NCBI GenBank assembly: GCA_902494815.1
Contig: CABUVB010000019.1
Span: 1-17,500 of the forward strand
Source of the DNA: an uncultured Collinsella sp.
GTDB taxonomy: Bacteria; Actinomycetota; Coriobacteriia; Coriobacteriales; Coriobacteriaceae
Direction of reading: 5' to 3'
Length of the DNA: 17,500 nucleotides
This document shows positions 7,462-16,608 of this stretch, one piece after another. Position 1 is the stretch's first letter. Each line of letters starts with the position of its first letter. The position numbers were made by a program, and so were the translations under genes. The notes under the pieces are model-generated. The model did no database searches. It was not told the DNA's origin and was given only the letters and a program-made list of their open reading frames with translations.

Positions 7462-8472
7462 CTACGCGGTTTTGCCCTCAATGAGTTCAACGGGGAGCTT
7501 GGTATTCGATTCGGGCTTTTCACCGTTAACAAGAGCGATGATGGATTGCGCCGCGAGCTCTCCGATGCGATCGATATCTTGACGAACGGTTGTTAAGTCA
7601 GGCATAAACGTCATAGTGCGGCGGGCGCCATCCGCGCCCACGACCTTAATATCGTCCGGAGCGCTCAAGCCGCGCTGCTTCATCACGTTAAGACAGATAG
7701 CCGCCATCGTGTCGTCTCCCGCAAAGATGCCGTCAATATCGGGGTTCTCATCGAGGATCTTCGCAACGACCGCACTCTTTTCGTCATCGGACTTAACGAA
7801 CTCGACCTCACGGACAAGCGCGGGCAAACCGGCCTGCTCCACAACATCGTGGTAGGCATCGGTACGCTTATTGGCAGGCATGCGCATGCGGCTATTGTTG
7901 CGCAGGCACAAGATGCGCGAACACCCGTCATCAATCAGGCGACGCGTGGCAAGTTCGCCGATGCCATAGCTGTCGCTCGCAATCTGAACAGAGGTCTCGC
8001 CAAGGTCGCAGTCGATACCAACCAGACTCAAGCCCATCTCGGCATACGCCTCGGCACCGATATTAAGCGAGTTGACGATGACGCCATCAACCATATTGCG
8101 TCGAAGCATGTCGATATAAGAGCGCTCAAGCTCGGGTCGATTGGCGCTATTGCACAGCAGCATCTTAAAACCGTTTTCGGCCAGGGTATGCTCAATGACT
8201 TGAACCACTTGGGCATGAAACGGACTGCTGACATAGGGGACGATCATACCGATAAGATTCAGGCGACCGTTGAGCATGGCACGAGCGATATCGTTGGGCG
8301 TATAGTTGATGCGCTTCATCGCGGCATGGACCTTATCGCGGGTCTCTTGGCTAATATAGCCACGATTATTAAGCACACGAGATACCGTAGTAGGCGAAAC
8401 CCCCGCCACCGCCGCAACTTCCTTGATGCCAGGCTTAGCCGTATCCTTAGAACGAGCACTCTCGCGAGCCAT
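7462..8472 (-). CDS. LacI-family repressor of the sucrose operon
   Basis: 336 residues. The N-terminal helix-turn-helix (about residues 15-35, GIKEVAAVAGVSPTTVSRVL) is followed by the hinge near residues 55-65 and a periplasmic-binding-protein-like effector domain starting LIGMIVPYVSSPF. The family normally binds a sugar or phospho-sugar that releases it from DNA. I chose the ATG at 8472 because it has GGGGGAGGG with 4-5 nt spacing; the in-frame ATGs at 8493 and 8487 lie inside or beside an operator and lack a ribosome binding site. The gene reads in the same direction as the sucrose operon, 183 bp upstream of GH32-B. Near-identical operators before both units indicate that it controls the operon and itself. 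The effector, perhaps sucrose-6-phosphate or fructose, is unknown. Confidence 0.92.
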   Translation of the reverse strand: MARESARSKDTAKPGIKEVAAVAGVSPTTVSRVLNNRGYISQETRDKVHAAMKRINYTPNDIARAMLNGRLNLIGMIVPYVSSPFHAQVVQVIEHTLAENGFKMLLCNSANRPELERSYIDMLRRNMVDGVIVNSLNIGAEAYAEMGLSLVGIDCDLGETSVQIASDSYGIGELATRRLIDDGCSRILCLRNNSRMRMPANKRTDAYHDVVEQAGLPALVREVEFVKSDDEKSAVVAKILDENPDIDGIFAGDDTMAAICLNVMKQRGLSAPDDIKVVGADGARRTMTFMPDLTTVRQDIDRIGELAAQSIIALVNGEKPESNTKLPVELIEGKTA

Positions 8473-8489
8473 AGCACCCTCCCCCATCA

Positions 8490-8506
8490 ACATGTCATAC
8501 GTTTAC
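8490..8506. promoter_or_regulatory. LacI-family operator 4, before the regulator gene
   Basis: ACATGTCATACGTTTAC matches the sucrose-operon operators (TGTCA-ACGTTT core) and lies 18 bp upstream of the regulator start codon, where bound protein would block its transcription. This supports autoregulation. Confidence 0.65.
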
Positions 8507-8621
8507 ATACGAACAAAGCATACCCCAACAAGAGCGGGAAGACGGTAACAGTACAAGTAAGTAAACGACTCATCCAAATAATTAGGAGAGTTCCGCCTAA
8601 GGGGTGACTACACAGGACCCA

Positions 8622-8748
8622 GCCGGGGCTGTTTGGGCTATCTCCCAAAACATTCCACAGGACGCAAAGGGCTCCGCCGCGCGAAGCGCGCAGCGGAGCC
8701 CTTTGCATGTCCGAGGACGTTTTGGGAGATAGCCCAAACAGTCCCGGC
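8622..8748. repeat. Nested long inverted repeat with strong inner hairpin (bidirectional terminator-like)
   Basis: The outer arms 8629-8651 and 8719-8741 are perfect 23-bp reverse complements, extended by about 6 bp to 8622/8748 after one wobble. Inside, 8664-8677 pairs perfectly with 8693-8706 (14 bp), capped by CGCGC-GAA-GCGCG and extended at its base by GGAC/GTCC. Only a short internal loop separates inner and outer stems, so nearly 125 nt can form one rod. Each outer arm is itself a TTTGGG-N6-CCCAAA hairpin. It lies between the glycyl-radical gene stop (8772) and the regulator leader, a good position for a terminator of the former. Confidence 0.85.
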
Positions 8749-8771
8749 GATCCTGCGGGAGTTAAATCCCT

Positions 8772-9023
8772 TTAGAACTTGTTGTGGAAGGTACGCGCAA
8801 TGACCTCGTCCTGCTGCTCCTTGGTGAGCGTGTGAAAGTTCACGGCGTAGCCGGAAACGCGGATGGTCAGCTGCGGGTACTTCTCGGGGTGAGCCTGAGC
8901 GTCGAGCAGCGTCTCACGGTTGAAGACGTTGATGTTCAGGTGGTGGCCACCCTTCTCAGCGTAAGCGTCGAGCATGTGGACCAGGTTATCGGCCTGAGTC
9001 TCGGAAACTTCAGAAACCTTCAT
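8772..9023 (-). CDS. grcA: Glycyl-radical domain protein, detached C-terminal part of pyruvate formate-lyase (GrcA-like)
   Basis: 83 residues. It is equivalent to the last roughly 75 residues of a normal pyruvate formate-lyase: GGHHLNINVFNRETLLDA, PEKYPQLTIRVSGYAVNF and LTKEQQDEVIARTF. The radical-bearing glycine is G58 in RVSGYAV. E. coli GrcA (YfiD) carries the same domain but is about 127 residues and repairs damaged full-length enzyme. Here the neighbouring core lacks this domain, so the small protein should be an obligatory subunit. The ATG at 9023 has a strong AAGGAG (9031-9036) with 8 nt spacing. It lies 85 bp downstream of the core stop and in a different frame, so it is translated separately. 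The gene symbol is by homology; 'pflB C-terminal subunit' would be equally fair. Confidence 0.93.
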   Translation of the reverse strand: MKVSEVSETQADNLVHMLDAYAEKGGHHLNINVFNRETLLDAQAHPEKYPQLTIRVSGYAVNFHTLTKEQQDEVIARTFHNKF

Positions 9024-9046
9024 AATGTGTCTCCTTCGATTAATAG

Positions 9047-9066
9047 GCGCCGGCCGAAACCGGCGC
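9047..9066 (-). other. GC-rich hairpin between the two pyruvate formate-lyase genes
   Basis: A perfect 7-bp stem GCGCCGG/CCGGCGC closes a 6-nt loop, 10 nt upstream of the Shine-Dalgarno of the radical-domain gene. No U-run follows, so it is more likely an mRNA stability or processing element than a terminator. Confidence 0.6.
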
Positions 9067-9082
9067 GCTAATCAGTAATCGT

Positions 9083-9107
9083 TATTGTTAGTATAGCACT
9101 AACAATA
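9083..9107 (-). other. AT-rich hairpin just after the pflB-core stop codon
   Basis: A perfect 10-bp stem (TATTGTTAGT/ACTAACAATA) with a 5-nt loop begins one base after the stop codon. It may protect the 3' end of a processed core message or tune readthrough into the downstream gene. Confidence 0.6.
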
Positions 9108-9108
9108 G

Positions 9109-11160
<2,052 letters not shown>

Positions 11161-11555
11161 TGTGTAACCACGCTCCTAGTTACGTGTTATGCGGCGCTCT
11201 CTCACACCGCTGCTTATTGAATTCTTGAATGTTCGGCTTGCACTACCGGCTTCTTCCGTTCTTCACCACACGTCGGTGCAGGGAAAAACGTTTGTCCACC
11301 TTGGAACTACAACCCAAAACCCAAGATTTCACCCGTCTGAGAAGGATAACATAGCGACCCTCTCCATCTGGGCTGTTATATGTTTCTTTTTTTATATCAT
11401 AAAGGCGTTTTTTACAAACCCGCAGGAAATGCGAGCGCGAACAACTACCGTTCACCGATTTGTATGTTATTTTTCCTTGCCTTTGTACGACGTTCGCTCT
11501 AGCTGTTATGCCAGCTTTAGCAGGGTAAAGTACCCCTGAGACCCTACAGAAACTG
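11161..11555 (-). promoter_or_regulatory. Long leader/promoter region of pflB
   Basis: About 395 bp without a convincing gene. It is much more A/T-rich than the flanking coding DNA around 11371-11420. A possible promoter there is TTTGTA (11418-11413), a 16-bp spacer and TATAAA (11396-11391), which would give a 5' untranslated region of roughly 220 nt. A small hairpin is possible at 11521-11538. I see no clear riboswitch or known regulator site. Confidence 0.4.
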
Positions 11556-11589
11556 CAGGGCGGCCACGGGATCCCCCGTGGCCGCCCTG
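11556..11589 (-). terminator. Rho-independent terminator after the KdgT-type permease gene
   Basis: A perfect 15-bp GC-rich stem (11556-11570 with 11575-11589) has a 4-nt loop, about 38 bp after the permease stop. It is followed on the minus strand by CAGTTTCTG, a short U-rich tail. It separates the permease transcript from the pflB promoter region. Confidence 0.82.
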
Positions 11590-11627
11590 TGGCGTAGCTA
11601 GTTTTTAGCTTTGATTGCCGCTTGGCA

Positions 11628-12647
11628 TTAGGCGGCTGCGGCGGCCTTGTCGGTCGTTGTCTTGCTATCGCCGTTGCCCTGGCCCTCAAAATGCTTGTAG
11701 CACCAGCTGGTGACCAGCGGGGTCAAAATAGCCGTCACGATTGCGCAGGCAGCAACCTGTGCCGTAGCCGTCGCGAGCACCGCACCGCCGTACAAGGCCT
11801 CGTTGACGCTTGCCATGGCAGCAGGCGTGGCCACATTGGCTCCGGCGCAGCTCGAAATGGCCGCACCTGCGACACCCGTACCGCCCGTGAGCTTATCGAC
11901 CGCGATAACGGGAATTGCAAAGACCACCGAGCAGATCACGCCGAGCAGAATACCGGGGAGACCGCCATTAATGAGCTGGCCAAAGGTCATGGTCGAGCCC
12001 ATGGCAAAGAAGACGAGCACGATGATGGCGGAAAGTGCCGGTGCCATCATCTTCTTAAAGCTCGGGAAGAGGTTACCCAGAATAATGCCGACGACGATCG
12101 GCAGGATGGCGCCCACGAGCGACCAGCCGATCGGAGCCTGGCCGGCAGCGCCAAGGACAATCATCGTGACCGGAGGGCCGACAACCAGCGTGGTGATGGC
12201 GACGGCGCCACGCTCGGCTTCGTTGCCCATGGTGCCCATCAGACCAGCGTACATAGCGTTGTTGGCGCCGGTGCAAGCCGCCAGCATCACCATGGCCGAG
12301 ATGCCAAACAGGTTGTCGTTGAACACATAAAGGATGAGCAGCGACACGGCAACGACCACGATCTGCTTGACGGCGATGATGATGGCGCCGCGTGCAGCGG
12401 CGGCAGGAGCACTCTTAAACGAAATCGTCGTGCCGACGATGAGCAAAAAAGCGCCCACGAGCGGGCTTGCACCCTGCTGGGTCATGCCGAGCGTAAAGCT
12501 GCCGAGCGTTTTGAACAGGTCGGGGAATAGCGTGTTGAGCAGGCAGCCCAGCAAAAGCGGCACCAAAATATTGGCACCCGGGATGGAGGACATCTTAAAG
12601 AACGGCTCCTTTGCCGCCGGCGCCTCCACCGCAGTCGATTCACTCAT
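11628..12647 (-). CDS. kdgT: 2-keto-3-deoxygluconate permease family transporter (KdgT type)
   Basis: 339 residues with about ten hydrophobic segments. The KdgT family imports 2-keto-3-deoxygluconate with protons across the cytoplasmic membrane. Family marks are the opening IPGANILVPLLLGCLLNTLFP, GSFTLGM, VTMIVLGAAG, LVGAILPIVVG, and the late GGTGVAGAAISSCAGANVATPAAM. The tail (about 25 residues) is polar and alanine-rich. The ATG at 12647 has AAAGGAG with 7 nt spacing; the ORF could be read back to 12668, but without a ribosome binding site. It lies 108 bp downstream of an SDR gene in the same direction, with a hairpin in the gap. The exact substrate is not certain, since the family also contains uncharacterised branches and no KDG kinase or aldolase gene is in the window. 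Confidence 0.85.
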   Translation of the reverse strand: MSESTAVEAPAAKEPFFKMSSIPGANILVPLLLGCLLNTLFPDLFKTLGSFTLGMTQQGASPLVGAFLLIVGTTISFKSAPAAAARGAIIIAVKQIVVVAVSLLILYVFNDNLFGISAMVMLAACTGANNAMYAGLMGTMGNEAERGAVAITTLVVGPPVTMIVLGAAGQAPIGWSLVGAILPIVVGIILGNLFPSFKKMMAPALSAIIVLVFFAMGSTMTFGQLINGGLPGILLGVICSVVFAIPVIAVDKLTGGTGVAGAAISSCAGANVATPAAMASVNEALYGGAVLATATAQVAACAIVTAILTPLVTSWCYKHFEGQGNGDSKTTTDKAAAAA

Positions 12648-12704
12648 ATATATCTCCTTTGGATGCATGCGAATCGTAGCCGCACGCGCCTATGTCAGAA
12701 AGAA

Positions 12705-12733
12705 GGCGACAACCCCGAGTCGCCAGGGTCGCC
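12705..12733 (-). terminator. Hairpin between SDR and permease genes, attenuator/terminator-like
   Basis: GGCGAC pairs with GTCGCC, with further CC/GG pairing inside, followed on the minus strand by TTCTTTCTG. It lies in the 108-bp gap between the two genes and might reduce readthrough into the permease gene. Confidence 0.5.
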
Positions 12734-12755
12734 GCCAAACGATCACCGCGGGGTA

Positions 12756-13505
12756 TTACCCGTCCAGGACGATGCCGCCGTCGCAGTCACCGATCTCGCC
12801 GTTCACGAAGCTGGCAAGGTCGGAGGCAAAGAAGAGCACCATCTGCGCAGGCTCGCTTGCCTGGGCGGCGCGGCCCAGAGGAATACCGTTGATGATGCGC
12901 TGAGAGTTCTCGTCAGAGAGAATCGAGGTCATATCGGTCAACGTGAGCGACGGGCATACAGCGTTGCAGCGGACGCCGAACTTACCGCCTTCCTTGGCGA
13001 CTGCCTTGGTTAGACCGTTGACGCCGGCCTTGGAGCTCGCGTAAGCCGCGGTGCCGAGCAGGCCGCCGCCGATCTTGCCAGCAACAGAGCTCACGTTGAC
13101 GATAGTGCCGGCATGGGCCGCCTTAAAGTGCGGGTACACGGCATTCATCATGGTAAAGGTACCGTTGAGGTTGATGTCGATGGTGCGACGCCACTCGGTG
13201 TCATCGATCTCATCGAACTTCTTGGTGCTGATGACGCCAGCACAGTTGATCAGGATGTTGGTTTGCGGCAGGTCCGTAAAAATCTGCTCGACAGTCTCGC
13301 GTGCCTTGGGTGCATCGGCGACATCGAGCTGATAGAACTTGTTGCCCTCGCCAAGCTCGGCCACTGCGGCCTCGCCCTTAGCAGCGTTCCTTGCGATGAG
13401 CGCGACATGTCCGCCGCCCGCGACGATGCCCTTGGCGATCTCGAGGCCAATGCCCTGAGTGCCGCCCGTGACAATCGCGGTCTTGCCCGTGAAGTCAAAT
13501 GCCAT
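12756..13505 (-). CDS. SDR-family NAD(P)-dependent oxidoreductase
   Basis: 249 residues, a classical short-chain dehydrogenase with a Rossmann fold. It shows the cofactor motif TGGTQGIG near residues 13-20, INCAG in the middle, catalytic Ser in VNVSSVAG, and YASSK with the catalytic Tyr and Lys. The C-terminus ends in the usual DGG segment. The ATG at 13505 (MAFDFTGKTAIVTGG) has GGGGG with 8 nt spacing; a longer reading from 13622 adds 39 residues that no SDR needs and passes through a TATAAT-like element. Family members oxidise or reduce many sugars, polyols, steroids and acyl chains, and the substrate cannot be told here. The adjacent KdgT-type permease hints at a sugar-acid or uronate pathway, where KduD-type SDRs act, but similarity to KduD is only general. 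Confidence 0.88.
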   Translation of the reverse strand: MAFDFTGKTAIVTGGTQGIGLEIAKGIVAGGGHVALIARNAAKGEAAVAELGEGNKFYQLDVADAPKARETVEQIFTDLPQTNILINCAGVISTKKFDEIDDTEWRRTIDINLNGTFTMMNAVYPHFKAAHAGTIVNVSSVAGKIGGGLLGTAAYASSKAGVNGLTKAVAKEGGKFGVRCNAVCPSLTLTDMTSILSDENSQRIINGIPLGRAAQASEPAQMVLFFASDLASFVNGEIGDCDGGIVLDG

Positions 13506-13566
13506 GACTCCATCCCCCTTTATATAAGGTGTCTCCTCGCGGGAAGTTGGAGCATCGCACGTGGCG

Positions 13567-13572
13567 ATTATA
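13567..13572 (-). promoter_or_regulatory. Candidate -10 box of the SDR gene
   Basis: TATAAT on the minus strand, 61 bp upstream of the start codon. The best -35-like hexamer (TTGTCA, 13600-13595) is 22 bp away, too far for a standard promoter, so the assignment is tentative. Confidence 0.35.
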
Positions 13573-13631
13573 TGAGTCCCAGTCGTCATGGTGGTGACAA
13601 CCCCTCGCCTAACCGCGGGCATAATAGTTCT

Positions 13632-13660
13632 TTGAAACGCTACAATTATTGAATTATTTT
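13632..13660 (+). promoter_or_regulatory. Candidate promoter of the MarR/ABC operon
   Basis: TTGAAA, a 17-bp spacer and TATTTT lie in a strongly A/T-rich stretch of the divergent intergenic region. A second AT-rich box, TATATT (13679-13684), is an alternative -10. Confidence 0.4.
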
Positions 13661-13697
13661 AATTCTTTATACGCTCTTTATATTGCCTAGCGGCCAA

Positions 13698-13728
13698 GTA
13701 GATTTTTGGGACATGCCTAGAAATCTAC
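13698..13728. promoter_or_regulatory. Inverted repeat, candidate MarR operator
   Basis: GTAGATTT (13698-13705) and AAATCTAC (13721-13728) are perfect 8-bp inverted repeats separated by 15 bp, just downstream of the putative promoter boxes and upstream of the MarR gene. Autoregulation at such sites is usual for the family. Confidence 0.5.
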
Positions 13729-13761
13729 CGAATGGAATGCTTGGGCGGGGGTATCATCTTT

Positions 13762-13798
13762 CACCGAAAATAGTTTCTAGTGTTAGGGGTTTTCGGTG
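13762..13798 (+). promoter_or_regulatory. Inverted repeat spanning the MarR gene start codon
   Basis: CACCGAAAA (13762-13770) is the reverse complement of TTTTCGGTG (13790-13798), whose last three bases are the GTG start codon. The 19-nt loop contains the Shine-Dalgarno-like AGGGG. It could be an RNA hairpin hiding the start or a DNA operator half-site pair. Confidence 0.55.
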
Positions 13799-14245
13799 GA
13801 AGATACCGATTTCCATGAGCTTGGACGTCAGCTCTTTACCGAGTTTGGCAGCATGCACCAGCGCGTTTCGCGCTTTGCCGACCAGGCTCTGGGTGGCGAG
13901 ATGGCCGTCATGCGCGCCCTCATGCGCGCCGGCGGCTCGCTCACGCCGAGCGAACTCGCCGATCGTGCCTGGGTCTCGAGCGCCCGTATCGCCAATATCC
14001 TGCGCGCCCTCGAGGCCAAGGGCTGGGTCGAGCGCGAGCACTCAAAGACCGACCGTCGTCGCGTACACGTCACAGTGACCGACAAGGGATTCCAGGTCAT
14101 CGAAATCAAACGTCAGGAATTCGAGGACCGCACCGCAGCCTTCCTCGAGCAGCTCGGCGAAACAGATACCCAAGAGATGGTGCGCCTTCTAAGACGTGCC
14201 AACGAAATTATCGACCGCAATCAAGAAAGGAGAGATGCCGAGTGA
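13796..14245 (+). CDS. MarR-family transcriptional regulator
   Basis: 149 residues. MarR proteins are dimeric winged-helix repressors that usually release DNA on binding small aromatic or toxic compounds. The winged helix runs from about residue 40 to 105: GSLTPSELADRAWVSSARIANILRAL is the recognition region, and SKTDRRRVHVTVTDKG is the wing with the family's D-x-R-R motif. It starts with GTG at 13796 (AGGGG 6-7 nt before); the next ATG would delete the first dimerisation helix. The stop codon overlaps the ABC gene start (GTGA), so the two are translationally coupled. The position suggests that it represses its own operon, which encodes a drug-type exporter. Confidence 0.9.
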   Translation: MEDTDFHELGRQLFTEFGSMHQRVSRFADQALGGEMAVMRALMRAGGSLTPSELADRAWVSSARIANILRALEAKGWVEREHSKTDRRRVHVTVTDKGFQVIEIKRQEFEDRTAAFLEQLGETDTQEMVRLLRRANEIIDRNQERRDAE

Positions 14246-16608
14246 GGATTCTCAAGCTCTTTAAAAAACATATCCTGGCACTGTTCGCAGCTATCGTACT
14301 TATCGTAATCAGCTGCAACGCCGATCTGGCGCTGCCTACCTATATGAGCGACATCGTCGACGTGGGTGTGCAGCAAGGCGGCATCGCCTCGCCCGTGCCC
14401 GACACCATTCGCGCCGAATCGCTCGACGACCTTGAGCTCTTTATGAGCGATAAGGACGCCAAGGCTGTGGAGGCCGTGTTTAGCAAGGCGGACAATAACG
14501 GCATTCGAACGTACAAGGGCGCCGAGGAGGAGCGCGCCGACGGCGGCAAGATTACCGACATCATGAGCCTGCCCGAGACTGTCGTCCTTTCGTTCAACCA
14601 GGGCATCGATGCCAACTCCATGGGCGACATGATGGGCACGTCCGGCGAGAAAGACAACAGCGGCGCCCGGGCCATGCCCACGCCCGAGCAGATGGCGGCG
14701 ATGACGCCCGAGCAGCTCGCCGAGATGCAGCAGAAAGCCGCAGCGGCGCAGAACATGCAAAAGCAGATTGATGCCGACGGCGGTAAGATCACCATGAAGA
14801 GTCTGCGTCTAGGCGTTGAAGGCGGCCTAATCGACCAGGGCAAGCTCGTGGAGGGCGCCAACGATATGGCGGACAAAATGGGCTCCATGTCGGGTTCCAT
14901 CGTGACCCAACGCGCCGTGAGCTATGTGCAGGACGAGTACAAGGCGCAGGGCATCGACCCCGCCGACGTGCAGAACGCCTACCTGGGCCGCATGGCGACC
15001 ACGATGTTTGGTCTGTGCCTGATCTCGCTCGTCGCCACCATCCTGACCGGTGCCGTGGCTTCGCGCACCGCCTGCTCCATCGCCCGCGATCTGCGCCGCG
15101 AGACCTTCAACAAGGTTATGCGCTTCTCGCCGGCCGAGGTAGGCAAGTTTAGCCAAGCCTCGCTCATCACCCGCTGCACCAACGACATTCAGCAGATCCA
15201 GATGGCCGCAACCCTGTTTATCCGCATGTGCCTGATGGCCCCCGTCATGGGCATCGTCGCTGTCATGCGCGTCCTGGCCAACCACACCGGCCTGGAGTGG
15301 ACCATCGCCGTGGCCATCATCGCGGTCTCGGCCGTCGTCGGCGTGCTCATGGGTCTCACCATGCCCAAGTTCAAAAAGATGCAAAGCTTTGTTGACCGCG
15401 TGAACCTTACCGCCCGCGAGCTGCTCGACGGCCTTATGCCCATCCGCTCGTTCAACCGCGAGGAGCATGAGCTCGAGCGCTTTGACAAGGCATCGCTCGA
15501 CCTGATGACCACGCAGCTCTACACCAACCGCGCCATGAGCTTTATGATGCCGCTCATGATGCTGGTCATGAACTGCATCACCGTGCTCATCGTCTGGTTT
15601 GGCGCCCAGGGCGTGTCCGACGGCGTGATGCAGGTCGGCAACATGATGGCGTTTATCTCCTACACCATGCAGATCGTCATGGCGTTTATGATCCTCACCA
15701 TGGTTTCGGTTATCCTGCCCCGCGCCGAGGTCGCAGCCGAGCGCGTGGAAGAGGTCATCACCTGCCCCACGAGCATCAACGACCCCGCCTCGCCCAAACT
15801 GCCCGCGGCCAGCGCGCCGCGCGGTGAGCTCACCTTCCGCGACGTCAGCTTCCAGTATCCCGACGCCCGCGCCGACGTCATCAGCGGCGTGAACTTCACC
15901 ACGCATGCCGGTCAGATGCTCGGCATCATTGGCTCCACGGGCTCGGGCAAGTCCACGCTCGTGCAGTTGATTCCGCGCCTGTACGACGTCACGGGCGGCA
16001 GCATTTCGCTCGACGGCATCGACGTGCGCGATATGACCCTTTCCGAGCTGCGCCGCCGCATTGGTTATATCCCGCAGCAGGGACGCCTGTTCTCGGGCAC
16101 CGTCGAGAGCAACCTTAAGTTTGCCGGCGACATGGTAAGCGATGATGACATGCACCAGGCAGCGCGCATTGCCCAGGCCGAGGACTTTATCGCCGAGCGT
16201 GAGGGCGGTTACGACTCCCCCATCAGCCAGGGCGGCTCCAATGTCTCGGGCGGCCAGCGTCAGCGCCTGGCCATCGCCCGCGCCTTGGCCAAGAAGCCCG
16301 AGGTCGTAGTTTTCGATGACTCGTTTAGCGCCCTCGACTACAAGACCGACGCGCGTCTGCGCGAAGAGCTGGCTAAAAACGTTACCGACGCCGCACTCGT
16401 GGTCGTGGCCCAGCGCATCGCGACCATCATGCACGCCGACCAGATCATCGTGCTCGACGACGGCCACGTAGTGGGCACCGGTACGCACGAGGAGCTGCTG
16501 CGCAGCTGCCCGGCGTACCTGGAGATCGCACAGTCGCAGCTTTCCGCCGAGGAGCTGGGGCTTACCCAAGAAGAAATTGCAGCCGTCACGGAAGGAGGCG
16601 AGCGCTAA
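14242..16608 (+). CDS. ABC exporter half-transporter with degenerate ATP site and large extracytoplasmic insertion
   Basis: 788 residues. TM1 (about 8-30) is followed by a ~210-residue external insertion, then TM2 from about 251 and four more membrane helices, then the nucleotide-binding domain from about 535. Walker A is GSTGSGKST (564-572) and the signature is VSGGQ (668). Walker B reads VVVFDD, so the catalytic Glu is Asp (D693), and the H-loop His is Gln (Q724). This is the degenerate half typical of heterodimeric Gram-positive exporters such as BmrCD or TM287/288. The insertion is rich in Met, Gln and Ala and holds a short repeat (TPEQMAAM, TPEQLAEM). The GTG start overlaps the MarR stop, with AAAGGAG upstream. 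The TAA stop overlaps the next ATG (TAATG). The substrate is unknown; multidrug or peptide export is the family norm. Confidence 0.93.
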   Translation: MRILKLFKKHILALFAAIVLIVISCNADLALPTYMSDIVDVGVQQGGIASPVPDTIRAESLDDLELFMSDKDAKAVEAVFSKADNNGIRTYKGAEEERADGGKITDIMSLPETVVLSFNQGIDANSMGDMMGTSGEKDNSGARAMPTPEQMAAMTPEQLAEMQQKAAAAQNMQKQIDADGGKITMKSLRLGVEGGLIDQGKLVEGANDMADKMGSMSGSIVTQRAVSYVQDEYKAQGIDPADVQNAYLGRMATTMFGLCLISLVATILTGAVASRTACSIARDLRRETFNKVMRFSPAEVGKFSQASLITRCTNDIQQIQMAATLFIRMCLMAPVMGIVAVMRVLANHTGLEWTIAVAIIAVSAVVGVLMGLTMPKFKKMQSFVDRVNLTARELLDGLMPIRSFNREEHELERFDKASLDLMTTQLYTNRAMSFMMPLMMLVMNCITVLIVWFGAQGVSDGVMQVGNMMAFISYTMQIVMAFMILTMVSVILPRAEVAAERVEEVITCPTSINDPASPKLPAASAPRGELTFRDVSFQYPDARADVISGVNFTTHAGQMLGIIGSTGSGKSTLVQLIPRLYDVTGGSISLDGIDVRDMTLSELRRRIGYIPQQGRLFSGTVESNLKFAGDMVSDDDMHQAARIAQAEDFIAEREGGYDSPISQGGSNVSGGQRQRLAIARALAKKPEVVVFDDSFSALDYKTDARLREELAKNVTDAALVVVAQRIATIMHADQIIVLDDGHVVGTGTHEELLRSCPAYLEIAQSQLSAEELGLTQEEIAAVTEGGER

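Noticed and set aside
11243..11689. A 148-codon open frame on the minus strand overlapping the permease 3' end and the pflB leader
   Set aside because: It runs through the terminator hairpin, is out of frame with the permease, and is rich in Arg and Pro with no ribosome binding site.
13506..13622. Longer start for the SDR gene adding 39 residues
   Set aside because: The extension covers the promoter-like region and lacks a ribosome binding site, while the ATG at 13505 has one and begins at the normal SDR N-terminus.
14827..16569. A 580-codon open frame on the minus strand opposite the first ABC gene
   Set aside because: It is antisense to a clearly functional ABC transporter; the His/Gly/Asp-rich translation is a GC-bias artefact.
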